Shown here: piece by piece, positions 1 to 11,126 of the stretch
Layout of the letters: each line of letters begins with the position of its first letter
How positions within the stretch are numbered: position 1 is the first letter of the stretch
Origin: Cannabis sativa
Lineage: Eukaryota; Streptophyta; Magnoliopsida; Rosales; Cannabaceae
Direction: 5' to 3'
Length of the DNA stretch: 64,000 nt
Assembly: GCF_029168945.1 (NCBI RefSeq)
Contig: NC_083602.1
Location: 91,584,027 to 91,648,026, forward strand
Made by a program: the position numbers and the translations under genes
Notes under the pieces: generated by a model
Told to the model about the DNA's origin: nothing
The model's database searches: none
The model's input: only the letters and a program-made list of their open reading frames with translations

Positions 1-2270
1 TGATGTTGTAGATATTTGTTACAGTAAAATGAAAGGTACCCCATAATAATAATAATAATTATTATTATGAATTATGGTTATAGATTATGTATATGTGTAA
101 TACTTATTTCTCTTTCCACTTAATTATCTTTAAAACATTCTTTGTTAATATAATACTTGATAACTTAAAGAATTGTTTCAGCTTGTAAATCAAGTTATAT
201 CTTTATACCATGTTTAATAATGTCTTCAAAACATTTATTTATATAAAATTTTCACTTTTAAATTCCAAAAATCTTTGATGATGAATGAAATGAAAAATAA
301 GTGGAAAGAGGACTTCAATTTAGGACTTGCAAGATTCCATTGTTTTTGGTAAAATTGTATGTTTGTATATATAAAATATGTATGTGTCATATAATCTTAA
401 TATTGTATTTATACCTTCTAGATTTAGAAAAAAAAAATTATGCTTTTTGGGTTTTTTTTTAAAAAAATTTATTTTGCTCTTGATTAAATCTAAAAAGAAA
501 AAGCAAAAATTCAAAGTAACACCTTAGGTAGCATTGATATTGAAGACACTTTTGGTTTGACTTGTAGCTGTACACATTACATCAATTCAATTTCATTTAT
601 TTGATTGCTTAATCATTTTTCTCCAATTTCATTTCTAAGTGAATTTACTATTTTGTCCTTTTCTCTTAATAGTTTTGGTGTTTATCTAGTTTGAAGTTGA
701 ACCCCCAAAGATTTTTCTTTCTTTTTTTCTCTTTAAATTTAGTTGAGTAGATATGAAAAAAAAAAAGAAGAGAATTGTTCCATATAAAAAAAAAAAATAA
801 TTGTTCTATAAGAACAAGGCAAATAGCATTAGTCCTTATCTATTTTCTTTAATCTTTACCAAGATTCTCTTTCCAAAAAGGTAATTTAAACTTTAGCACT
901 TTACCATCTGTATTTTTATTTTTATTCTAAAATATGATTTTATTTTTTTATTGGGTGAAAAATGTTATAAGGTTCTTGAGTAATGTGTATAACGTGTAGT
1001 TATAAAGATTATCCCTGGTAAAATGACATATATATATATAGTATTAAAAATGTCACATCATTTTTGACAAATATATTATATATATAATAAGGTGTGGTGT
1101 GATCCCAATCTATGGAAAAAATGGTATCAATTTCAAAAAATAAAATAAAATAAAGAATTGATGGAATAACCCTAAATACACTATAGTCAAATTGATAAGC
1201 TTAAAGGGGTTTGTTTTTAATAGAATAGCTAAGCTAAGCCAAAAGACAAAACACTACTTTGTACTTTCTTAATCCAACCAATTTTCATATAACAAATTTT
1301 AAAATAGTTGATTGATTTTATGTAAATGAAAATTAATACTATTTTAACTTTTATGATTTGTAAAAATTATTATTTAAATTTTTATTTTGTAAAATGATAA
1401 ATGAGATTCTAAGTTCAATTTTAAATATATATATTAATATAATTAATTTGAACATAATTTTTAGCATAAATAAATACGAAAAAATGTACTTAATTTTGTT
1501 ATAACAACTATAAATCGAATTATTATTAATTTTTATTTTAATTAAAAAATGACTTTAAAATATTATTTTATACTATTTTAAAAAATATAGAATTCAACTT
1601 ATCATTTAACAATACATGAATTCAATGAGATTTAAAATAACCATTTATTCTAAAAATAATAAAAGCAAATTTACTTTTATTATAATGTTTTTTTTAGGAC
1701 CTCCAATTTTCTAGAAGCAATAGTGGAACACTAATCCCGTAATTTACGGAAGAAAAAGATAGAAGAGAAAAACCACTAATTGGTAATTAATTTTAAAGTA
1801 AAAAAGACTTAATATTAAACAAAACAAAAGTAAGAAAGAAATGTTTTTTTTTTGACTTAATTTTCGAGTTTGGGTTTGAGCTGGAAGAACTGGAGTTTTT
1901 ATCATTATATGAGATGAGGGAGTGACCTGTAAAGTGAATCAACGATCAGGATTGATTCCATTTTTTTGGGTTGCCAATTGTCATTCATTATATATTACTT
2001 TCTATTTTTTTAATATATAATAAATAATAATAATAATTATGCCACGCGCTTCACGTAATCCAATCATATGTGTGGTAAGTGGGGTTTGGGCAAGAAGAGA
2101 GCGCGTGGCATAAAATTGAAACACTCACTCATTATAGTCATATACTGTTCATACATATATATATATCATCATATATCATTACATTTTCACACGTACTCAA
2201 TCTACTGAACACAACACCACACGTGCATACCCTTATATCATTACTTCTACTAAAATATTTACAAGACTAC
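1..2270. other. AT-rich intergenic stretch, no gene seen
   Basis: No reading frame with believable coding composition is visible on either strand. The stretch holds A/T homopolymers and TA-dinucleotide runs (about 1030-1090). Near its right end there is a perfect 10-bp inverted repeat, TGCCACGCGC at 2040-2049 and GCGCGTGGCA at 2100-2109, and a CACGTG G-box at 2220-2225. These could be remnants of a promoter, but no gene follows because the foldback elements begin at about 2279. Confidence 0.6.
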
Positions 2271-2278
2271 ATAAAAAA

Positions 2279-3003
2279 AGGAAAATTTGATTTTCTATAC
2301 TTAAAAATTTTCAAAATTTCTTTTTTGAACCAATACATTTTACACTATGAAAAATATGACTCTTTTTTCAAAACTCCAAAAATACCCCCCTCTATCTACT
2401 TTGTCTCTCTCTCTCTCTCTCTCGGATCGAAAAAAAAAAAAACATATGGTCAGACCACATGGGCCGATGGGGTCCGACCAATCGGACCCATCGGACCATG
2501 TGGTCCGACCATCGTGACCATGTCCATCTCTCTCTTCGTTTTCCTTAAAAAAAAAAAAAAAAAAAAAATATGGTCCGATGGTCGGACCACATGGTACGAT
2601 GGGTCCGATTGGTCGGACCCCATCGGACCATGTGGTCCGACCATCGGACCATATGTTTTTTTTTTTCTGTTCGAGAGAGAGAGAGAGACGAAGAGAGTGA
2701 GAGGGGGCGGTACAGTGGGTGGGTGGTGGAGGTGAGCCGTGGTGGTGCATTTGAAGGTGGGGGCGGTGAAATGGTTTAAGCGTCGACGGCGTGGGTGGTC
2801 TGCCGTGGGTGTGTGGGTGCGGCACCGAGAGAAAGAGAGAAAGAAAGAAAGAGAGGCGAAAGAGAGAGGGCTGATGGTTTCAAATGGGGGGGGGGGGTAT
2901 TGTGGGAATTAAGAAAATGTTATCCCATTTTACCAATATTCCCTATTTTAAGTTTAGAGAAAAAATTATTCCTTAATGTAAGCATAGAAATTCAAATTTC
3001 CCT
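2279..3003. mobile_element. Foldback-type element A with GC-rich palindromic core
   Basis: The ends form long imperfect inverted repeats: the left end reads AGGAAAATTTGATTTTCTAT and the right end, on the other strand, AGGGAAATTTGAATTTCTAT, with matching A/T-rich subterminal sequence ending in a CCCCC run on each side. The interior contains (CT)n and (GA)n tracts and two inverted arms (2443-2522 and 2569-2655), each built from GGTCCGA/TCGGACC units. It is followed by a GGTGG-rich stretch. The apparent long reading frames here are low-complexity by-products. No transposase is seen, so it is non-autonomous. Its class (foldback or Mutator-like) is inferred from structure only. Confidence 0.6.
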
Positions 3004-3030
3004 AAAAAAAACCAAACTGTTAATAACAGA

Positions 3031-4013
3031 AGGGAAATTTGACTTTTTATGCATTTTATAAGGGATAATAGGTTAGGAGAACCAATAATTAAGATAATTT
3101 TAAAAATAGGATACTTTTACCAAAACCCCTAAAATACCCTCATAATTTCTAATCCTTTCTCTCTCCTTCTCAAACAAACTCTCTCTACCCACTTCGCCTG
3201 AACCGAACCGCGCGACCCCCACCTCCCACCACGAGACGACCCCCACCTCCGACCGAGACGACCGCCACCTCCGACCGAGACGCCTCCGACGGAGACCCAC
3301 AGAACCACTCCGATCGAGACCGCACGGTACCGACTATACTTTGGTCGGATCCAAGAAAAACATACTCGTCAAGACCATCGGACCCAAGGTCAAGACCATC
3401 AGACCCAAGGACAAGACCATCAGACCAATCGATTTTTTGGGGGGGGGGGGGGCCATCGGACCCATCGGTCCGATGCTATTAAAATCGATTTTTGGGACCA
3501 TCGGACCCCATCGGTCCTATCGGACCCCTGGTATTTTTTTTTTTTTTTGGTTTTTGGTTGAGGCTCACGGGTTGAGAAAGAGGAAGAGAGAGGGGACTGG
3601 GTCCGAGAGAGGGGGCTGGGTCCTTCGTCGGAGGTGGTGGGTGGTCCTCGGTGGTCGTCGGAGGTGGTGGAGGTGAGTCGTGTGTTTGGGTGGTCCTCAC
3701 GGGTTGAGAGAGAGGAAGAGAGAGGGGGTGCGTCGTGGGTATTGTGGGTCGGTGGTGGTGCTTCGATGATGGTGCGTGGTGGGTCGGTGGGAGAGCACCG
3801 TGGGCTAGTGTGTGGCCGTCGTTTGGGGTTCAGCTGGGGTTGGGAGGGCTGGGTTGGAACGGTTGAACAGAGAGAATAGAGGAAAGGGTGTGTGATTTTC
3901 AGAGGGGTAATTTTGGGATTTAGGTAAAGTGGGCATATTCTAACAATTACCAATAGTTTAAGTTTTCCTAACCAATTAACCTTTAAATCATGCATAAAAA
4001 ATCAAATTTCCCT
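3031..4013. mobile_element. Foldback-type element B, relative of element A
   Basis: Element B starts AGGGAAATTTGACTTTTTAT at 3031 and ends with the inverted counterpart at 4013. It is flanked by the direct repeat AACAGA (3025-3030 and 4014-4019), a candidate target duplication. Subterminal repeats (GGTTAGGA near 3070 and TCCTAACC near 3966) extend the inverted arms. The interior again carries CT/GA tracts, TCGGACC/GGTCCGA units (about 3340-3532) and the same GGTGGTGGAGGTGAG string found in element A. It therefore shares ancestry with A. No protein gene is supported; the translated frames are simple-sequence products. Confidence 0.6.
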
Positions 4014-4208
4014 AACAGAATTTAAATTTTCTATTACAATCTCTTACTCAAATTCTGTGTTTAAAAACACATACTGAATTCTTTTTTTCTTCGTGATAGT
4101 GTAATTAGTTATTCTCACAATATCATTCATGTAAATTTTTAAAATTTTTTAAATAATTTACAGTTACAAAAATAAATTTAAAGTTTATTTAACATACATA
4201 GTAAGCTA

Positions 4209-4522
4209 GAGGCGTTTGGTTGGGAGGAATGAAAATATAGGAATAGGAATGGGAATGAGAATAGGAATAGGAATGAAATGGAATAAAATTTAAAATGCAT
4301 AAAAAAAATTGATAAAAAAATAATTAAATTTTTTTTCTCGTTACATTGGAATGGTCATTCCTTTCTTTTTAAAATGGAATAGCCATTCCACCAAAATGGT
4401 GGAAAGAGCATTCCATTAGAATGTCATTCCAATACTTTAAAATGCAACCAAACAAAGGAATGGAATGAAAATTGTTTCCTTTCCATTCCATTCCATTTCA
4501 TTACCTCCAACCAAACGCCACC
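4209..4522. mobile_element. Tourist-like MITE, family 1 (copy 1)
   Basis: Terminal inverted repeats of the form GGCGTTTGGTTGGGAGG and CCTCCAACCAAACGCC enclose an AT-rich core with GGAAT pentamers near both ends. TAA follows the right end; the left flank is altered (CTA/TAG). The first 60 bases are almost identical to the copy at 26061, which suggests fairly recent activity. No coding capacity. Confidence 0.8.
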
Positions 4523-4856
4523 TAAATTTTCGAAATTTTTTAAAAATTTACAAGAATAATATTGTAATTATAACAAATATTACTATAAAAAAAATATTTC
4601 AACATGTTATTTTGAATATAAAACAATTATAATAAGAATTTATAATTAACAAAGATCAACTTTTAAAGATTAGTGGAGAAAGTACAAATTTCCTATAAAA
4701 GCATTCTATAATGCATCATAGGTTACTCTCATGCCATATAGTTTATGTTATTGGTACTAATAGTATATAACTATTCGTATAGTTATTCACTAAATAAGGC
4801 TTATACTTTTTAATTTAAAAATAATGTGTGAAACCTCATGAAATCATTTAAGTGTT

Positions 4857-4989
4857 TTTTTTTTTTTTTTTTTTTTTTTTTTTGATTTAAGCGTTTATAT
4901 ATTACAACATGTTTTACCCGGGACTCGAACCCAGGACCTCCAACACTCACACACCCACCTATGGCCACTTGAGCTAGCCCCAAGTGGTT
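4857..4989 (-). mobile_element. tRNA-derived SINE with target duplication
   Basis: Read on the minus strand, the head carries an A-box-like TAGCTCAAGTGG and a B-box GGTTCGAGTCC, the internal pol III promoter of a tRNA-derived SINE. The element ends in a long A tract (T run on the plus strand at 4857-4883). The 17-bp direct repeat GAAATCATTTAAGTGTT flanks it exactly (4840-4856 and 4990-5006), as expected for LINE-assisted insertion. It is short, with a minimal body. Confidence 0.8.
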
Positions 4990-5006
4990 GAAATCATTTA
5001 AGTGTT

Positions 5007-6593
5007 AAAGATTACAAGTAGTTCCTAATAATGCCACTTCTTATTGATGTAATTTAATAATAAATCACATATATTTTAATTAATAACTAGTATTTACTTA
5101 TTGTTGTTGGACACCACGAGTACAATAATTTAGGTAAATTAACTCATTTTTAATCATTTTGCTAATCAAAACAACATATTTCATGTTTTCATCAGTATAA
5201 ACTATTTAAATTTTTAAAAATAGAACTATATATGTAAGATTCTAAATAACTTAAATAGTTTTTGGATTTTGGATTGTTAATCATGAGCACTGTTTTATAC
5301 ATAGATTATTTTGAAAATATAATTTGGACACTATATTATTTAAAATTTCACAAAAATTTATAAGATCCTAAATAACTATATTATACATCTTAAAAAAAAA
5401 TACTACCAATGGAGCCGAAAAGCATGTTTCTGTCGATTATCTAATGTGTGGGAAATGCTATTTTTTTTAAGGAAATACTGATTATATTAATTCATCTCAT
5501 ATAAAATAAACGAGATTAAGGATACAAGAAAAGTAATTAGGCCACAAAACCTTACTAATAACTTCCAATAATGCATATTTAGTCAAGGGAATTGGCAACA
5601 ACACTAATAAATCTAAAACAGAAAGAAAGACTAACAAAATTAAATTCAGAATAATATTATTATTATTATCCCCCAAAAAAAAACCATAGCAAAAACCTAC
5701 TTTACCAAACAACTCTATTATACTAGTATAAATCACATGAAAAAAATAACATTAAATATGAAGTTAGGAAACAACTCTCCAATTATACTTACCTGCCCTA
5801 AAAAAAATGTTGTTACAGCTAATTTCGAAGTGGGGATTATATAAATGTGAAACCTTTTCTTATGGTTTTGGTGAAGAGAAGATATATTATCAATATATAT
5901 AATAGGGACCGACACTACACACTCACTAGGTGTAGGTCTCCATCAATAGAGATTCTATTCCAATTTATAATCAAGTGAATGAATGGTTGTAAAGTGTTCC
6001 AAGCATATACAATAAAGATATTTATATGTATATATACATACACACACATGATTCAATAGGCCATGCCGTACTACTGTCCGACTCTAATAAGATGGGTCTC
6101 TCTGAAAATAGCTTTTATGATGAGGGATTCAAATCAAGACAATGACCAACCAAATCTAATAGATTCCACAGAAGTTTCTAAAAAAAATAATAAAGCAGTG
6201 AAATATTTATTATAGTTATGTTATGTTATGGCACACAATAATGAAATAAACACTATAAAGCTCGTGGGGTTGTTTGTGTATGTGTGTGTTTTTATGTTAA
6301 ATGCTATACAGATTAAACCCTTTTCTTTCTCAATGTGAAATTTTCTATGAATGTACATGATATACAACTAGATACCTCGATGGAAGCTGTTTCCTCAGGA
6401 TATGCTTGATCTCGAAAGAGTTAGAAACTCGTCGTCTCTTTTGGCTGCTGGCTAATCTGCTTGTGTTGTGTACTACACCACCGCCATCATTCTAATAAAT
6501 TAAAGATGATTAAGAGAGCACGAAATGGTCATTACCATGAACGTTGTTTTGAAGATGCCCAAGCGAAGCTTAAAGCCAAAAATGTTTTCTTTT
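5007..6593. other. Intergenic, includes the probable 3' UTR of the EI24 gene
   Basis: AT-rich sequence with no supported gene. A short ATT repeat lies at about 5650-5670. The right-hand few hundred bases abut the stop codon of the EI24 homolog and are probably its 3' untranslated region. Confidence 0.5.
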
Positions 6594-7594
6594 TCATTTC
6601 AGTTTGTTTTCTTGTAGCTGTTCATGAGGTTCCGAGGGTAAGAAAGACAAGATCTTCATCCTATGGACATAACAAGAATAAACAGGGCAGAGTTTAGTTT
6701 TTCGTAGTATCATCACTGCTAATGACAATGGCAATAAAAACATCTGAAAATATGATAGCTTTAGAGCTTACGATAACACATCAGCCACGTAAAATATTGG
6801 AAGCCTTCCCAATCTTGTATCTCCCCATTTATTTCTTTGAGAAGAGATAACTTTCTCAGCCTCTGAGTTGCTCGCTGTCAAAACAAACTGAAACACGCAT
6901 TTTGTTTTACCATTGCAATGAGAATACATCCACTTCAATTTAAACAACTGGGAACAGAAAGGCTTTTTAAGCATACCAGTGGATACAGCATAGCCATAAC
7001 ACCAGATGACACGAAAGACGAGCAAAATAGAACAGGAAGAGCACATGGACTACCTGCATTGACATCAAAGTAATTTTAAAAAGGTATCTTGCTACACCAC
7101 TTAAGGAACAGAATAAGATTTAACATCTCCATTTTATATTCTTGTAAACAAACTCCCTCCTATATTCAATTCTAAAGCATAAATACATTAAACTTCTGAT
7201 GTTCATCTCATAAGACAAACTATTGAGTATCCAAAGGGAATGTATGTTCTAAAAATGACATTAATTTTCTTAGCAAATAACCACCACATAGGAAGGCCGC
7301 TGCATAACTTAGAAGTTACCAATTCAAAATTAAGGTCACAATTATTACTCATGTAGAATAAACCACTGCTAGCAGCTAAGGAAATGAAGATTATATATAT
7401 GACAAAACTGGCTCAAAAAACAATAATAAAGGTGAAAAAGTACTTTACCAAAACCTAAAAAGAATGCCCAGTTAGATTCAAAAAAGCTTAGCCGTTTGTC
7501 CAGTTCTACATTATGAAGATTCCATTTGTACCTTACAATTTCAAAGGAGAAATTAGTATAACACTATATGCAATAGTTAGTGGAGCTCAGAAAG

Positions 7595-7667
<73 letters not shown>

Positions 7668-9650
7668 AAGAAAAGGAAAAGAACTTGTCACATACTCGAA
7701 ACAGAAGTAGGCATACATCCAAGAAACATGAAGAAAATTCAGTGCCGTCCCAATGTAGGGTACAAATCCTGTCACAGAAACCTGCATATATAAAAATCAT
7801 ATCATCATACGTGAGGACCCCACTGTATACAAGAACTTATTGCATTTTCTTATGTTGCAAATAAGCATATCAGATGATAATTTGTTTGAGCCAAAAAAAA
7901 TATGTGGTAAAAGAGTATAGCGCATAATATTGCAGAAATTGAGAAGAGATGGAGAAATACCACAGGCTAGAATGTTAGATATATTTGAACAATGCAAAAC
8001 TAGAGAAAGTAAATAAAACTGTACTATTTGATATATCTTACCTCTATGAAGAAGAAGCTCAAAAGAAGTATAGAATACAACTGTTCTCCTATTACAATCA
8101 TGATCCTAAAGATAAATAAAATAGCAAAGATCAAAATGAATCAAAATATCTGAAGTAAAAAAGGAAAAAAAATCAAATCAAATCTTACCCTCCCAAGCCA
8201 TCACGCTGTCGCACATGACCTGTATTTTGTGAGGTTAATTTCTCCTTTCCCATGGGATCCACTTTCACGGGACCAGACTTTTGTGCGGCTTCAAAACCAT
8301 ACTTAGCAATATCATTGTACCTGAATTTGATATTTTAGACCCATGAAAAGAAAGGAAATCTTAAGTATGGGGAAAAAGTTGTATGTTACACTAATGAAAC
8401 ACAAGCTTATTGTCACTTCAGAATTTTGGTGGACTGAGTTGTTGTTCATATGAGATAATGAGACCATAAATTGACTTAAATAAGATTAAGAAATAAACTT
8501 GGCTGACCAAGTTAAAAAACAAAAGATGCAACAAAGGTAGAGCAATAAATACCAGAGAGCGCTTAGAATAATGCTCAGTGCATACAATGGGTAGAACCAT
8601 ATGATCTGAAAGTAGCAAACACTTACATCAGTTAACCACAATAAGATTGCATTATGTGTAGGAATAGGAATCAGAATAGAATGAAATTTAAACTTCATTA
8701 AAAAAAATGATCAACTTTTTTTCATCTTGTTTCCATTTCAGAATGGAATAGTCATTCCACTAAATAGTAGAAAAGTCATTCCAATCTTTTAAAATGCAAC
8801 CAAGTAAAGAAATGAAAGAAAAGTTGATTCAATTCCATTCCATTTCAAACGACACTTAAGTGTTCACAAAATTGTAAGTAAACTATTCCATCTTTAGATA
8901 GAAAAGAAAAGTATAATGTTATTTCGTTGAATAGGACTACACTACTAGGCAAAATATTGAATTTGAATATAAATCTTCAACTGCATACTTACATAAAAGA
9001 GTTTAATGAGTCCAAACTGTAAGAAGGAATAAAATTTCAAAAGACCACCAAAAGAGCAGAGTTCTTGAGAATCAAACTGTGAGCAATCATCAGGTAATAT
9101 CCATTGTAGAGTTGGGACTATAACTGAATTTAGGATAAATATACTGCATAAAAGAAAAAGGATGAACATCTCTAATCACTTTACTCATCACTTAAACCAA
9201 ACCCAAGTAAATACATTAAACATATGTAAACAATTTACAATCCTTTTAAGGTTTCAAGCTCTAAAGTATATTAACAATGTACATTCATCAACTAATCCAA
9301 TCCAAACAATTGACAGTTTCTTCGTACCTTCCCAAGAAAATAAACCCATTTAGAAGAAAACATTGACCAGTGCGTATCAAAAGCTTCCTTGACCTGCCAC
9401 ATAAGTTCAAAACAAACCTGTTTAGTCTTATCAAAAAGCAAGTCTTTCATTTTTTTTTATTTTTTTTTCTCTAATTTTCTCGTCAACCAAACAGAAAAAG
9501 TAATAAGAAAAGACAATAATTGAGAGACCTGAAGTAGAAAACAATAACCCGATGAAGACAACAAGCTTCTCTAAAGCCTTCAATCCAAAGCATCGAAGCT
9601 TGTTTCATTTTCGCAACCGAAGCTAATCCAAACACTTTAATTGCTTCCAT
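6594..9650 (-). CDS. EI24: EI24 homolog, ER multipass membrane protein
   Basis: Eleven exons: 9650-9529, 9393-9328, 9143-8993, 8605-8553, 8320-8189, 8105-8042, 7781-7696, 7531-7449, 7053-6977, 6887-6772 and 6660-6594. Together they give 338 residues, ending in TGA. The start region has the plant EI24 pattern LWIEGFREACCLHR, then SRKLLIRTGQCFLLNG and the loop LQWILPDD. Several hydrophobic segments follow (about 52-75, 105-125, 180-205 and 245-265), fitting a multipass ER protein. In animals EI24/EPG-4 is linked to autophagy and growth suppression; the plant role is less clear. The intron between the 8605 and 8993 exons holds a MITE remnant, and the 7531-7696 intron a GA microsatellite. It is divergent to the CMC4-like gene. 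Confidence 0.9.
7601..7661. repeat. (GA)n microsatellite in an EI24 intron
   Basis: About 30 perfect GA units lie in the intron between EI24 exons 7 and 8. On the transcript (minus strand) this is a CU-rich tract. Confidence 0.95.
8655..8855. mobile_element. Tourist-like MITE, family 1 (copy 2, truncated)
   Basis: The element lies in the EI24 intron between 8605 and 8993. The GGAATAGGAAT subterminal block and the AT-rich core are present, and the right end reads CGACACT followed by TAA. The left terminal repeat is missing. Confidence 0.7.
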
Positions 9651-9931
9651 TTTTGATCAAAACTGAGAGACTTCGAAAGCAACAGAGAAGAGATAGAGAA
9701 GAAACAAAAGCAGTGAAATTACCAATCAGGACCTCTTATAAACAAACCCATATTCGGATCCCCGACCCGACCCGACCCGACCCGATTCGAATTAAACCAT
9801 CCAATAAAAATGCCACGTGGCAGAGTACGACGTTGATTTAGCTGTCGTTTTGTGTAGTGAAATTGTATAAATAGGGTTGGCTACGAAGAAGGTATGAGAG
9901 AGAGAATCGAATTGTGGAGAAAGAGAGAGAA
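9651..9931. promoter_or_regulatory. Shared divergent promoter of EI24 and CMC4
   Basis: The two start codons are only 281 bp apart and face away from each other. The interval holds (CCCGA)4 at about 9766-9785, CCAAT at 9801-9805, the perfect palindrome GCCACGTGGC (G-box/ABRE core CACGTG) at 9812-9821, and TATAAATAG at 9866-9874. The TATA motif is 58 bp before the CMC4 start and suits that gene. Binding by bZIP or bHLH factors is known for the motif and inferred here. Confidence 0.65.
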
Positions 9932-10709
9932 ATGGCGAAGCAAGAGAATAAAGAGCCGTGCAAGAAGGAAGCATGTGATATTCAAGCTTGTTTATCTAAG
10001 AATAATTTTCTTTCTCAAAAGTAAGTCTAATAAATCAATAATATTTATACACATATTTGTATAAATTATGGTTCCTTAATCAATTTTAATCTGAAACGCT
10101 ATTTCAATTTGATTTCAGTTTTGCTTACATTGCTTGGTGAGATTGAAACTTATAAATTGACTTGTTGAGCTTATTTTGTGTTACCCAAAACTTGTTCTTA
10201 ACAAGTCTTAATACCAAAATGGGAATGGGAATATTGCATCAAATTCTTTAGATGATGATACCAAGCTATACTAGGTGAAAACATTGGATTTTAAAACTTA
10301 AAACGAGTAAAAAGTTCTTTGTCTTTAATAATTGGATTACAAATTGAACTTTTTATAGCAGAGCAAAAGTAGAGCATTGTTATAAGGTATTACTAGTGTC
10401 TAACAGCAACAATAACGCTTGTAATTAGTTAGTAATATTCTATATGTAAAACTCAATATTTAATTATAACAAAAGTGTGATATAAAATTTCTAAGTGGTA
10501 TTAGACATTACTGATACCTTTTAACATTTCTCGTAGGATAGTTAGATTTTTACAAAAAGATCTTGAATTGTGCAACATCTAATACTTTTTACTTGATTGA
10601 CAGGTGTGTTAGTGTCATTCAAAAGCTTCAATCATGTTGTGAGAAGTGTAATAACAACTCCACACATTGTGGTTCTGTGGCTGGTCTCCTCAAGCAAATT
10701 TCCAAGTAA
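9932..10709 (+). CDS. CMC4: CMC4-like twin CX9C mitochondrial protein
   Basis: Two exons, 9932-10020 and 10604-10709, encode 64 residues. The sequence has C10-X9-C20 and C31-X9-C41 plus C15, C42, C45 and C52, the coiled-coil-helix-coiled-coil-helix arrangement of small proteins oxidised by MIA40 in the mitochondrial intermembrane space. The start CKKEACDIQACL and the CVSVIQKLQSCC block match the CMC4 (p8 MTCP1) family closely, and the length fits. The molecular role of the family is poorly defined; links to respiratory-chain assembly are reported for CX9C proteins in general. A small MITE of family 2 occupies part of the single intron. The gene is too short to be found by length filters. Confidence 0.9.
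10372..10532. mobile_element. Small MITE, family 2, in the CMC4 intron
   Basis: The left end GAGCATTGTTATAAGGTAT and the right end (other strand) GAGAAATGTTAAAAGGTATC form imperfect terminal inverted repeats about 35 bp long. GTA flanks both sides, a possible 3-bp target duplication. The same termini recur at about 55113 and 58844-58994. Confidence 0.55.
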
Positions 10710-11126
10710 AACAAACTCAACTCTCTTTCCAAGTAATGAGGAGAAAGAAATGACATAAATTTTAGTGAGATTTTGTGGTGGGGATTGCTCACTAATTGGT
10801 GAAACAAACAAACAATGATGATGTATTATAGACTTTGTATCAATGCAGAAGTGTTTTTTTTAGTCATAATAGTTGTTATCATTAATTATGATTAAAGTAG
10901 CTACAATGCATTTTGTGAAAGATTGAACAAGATGTTCAGCCACTAAAGACTAAAGAGCTAAGCGTTCAATGCCTGAAAATCTAGGAGTGAATCATAAAAC
11001 AATCACCGAATTCACTCTAAATAAAAGATTTCAATTTGCCTAAAACTTGTCCTAACCGTTTCCGTACACTATATACTTACAGTATAGTACTGTTCCATGG
11101 CAAATCGTCCAAACCGTTTCCATAGG
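10710..11126. other. Convergent 3' regions of CMC4 and NUF2
   Basis: The sequence is AT-rich 3' flank with no gene. A diverged direct duplication is visible: AACCGTTTCC...ACTTACAGT occurs at about 11056-11084 and again at about 11112-11142, the second copy covering the NUF2 stop codon. Confidence 0.5.

Noticed and set aside
2079..3061. Long reading frames on both strands across the foldback element (up to 218 residues)
   Set aside because: They arise from palindromic GGTCCGA units, homopolymers and GA/CT repeats, occur on both strands at once, and show no family resemblance.
3341..3995. Frames of 111-191 residues with Gly/Arg- or Pro/Ser-rich products
   Set aside because: Simple-sequence translation of the GGTGG-rich interior of element B; no start context or introns fitting a gene.
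7564..7864. Frames across 7564-7864 with (RE)n or (SL)n repeats
   Set aside because: Translation of the GA microsatellite in an EI24 intron.
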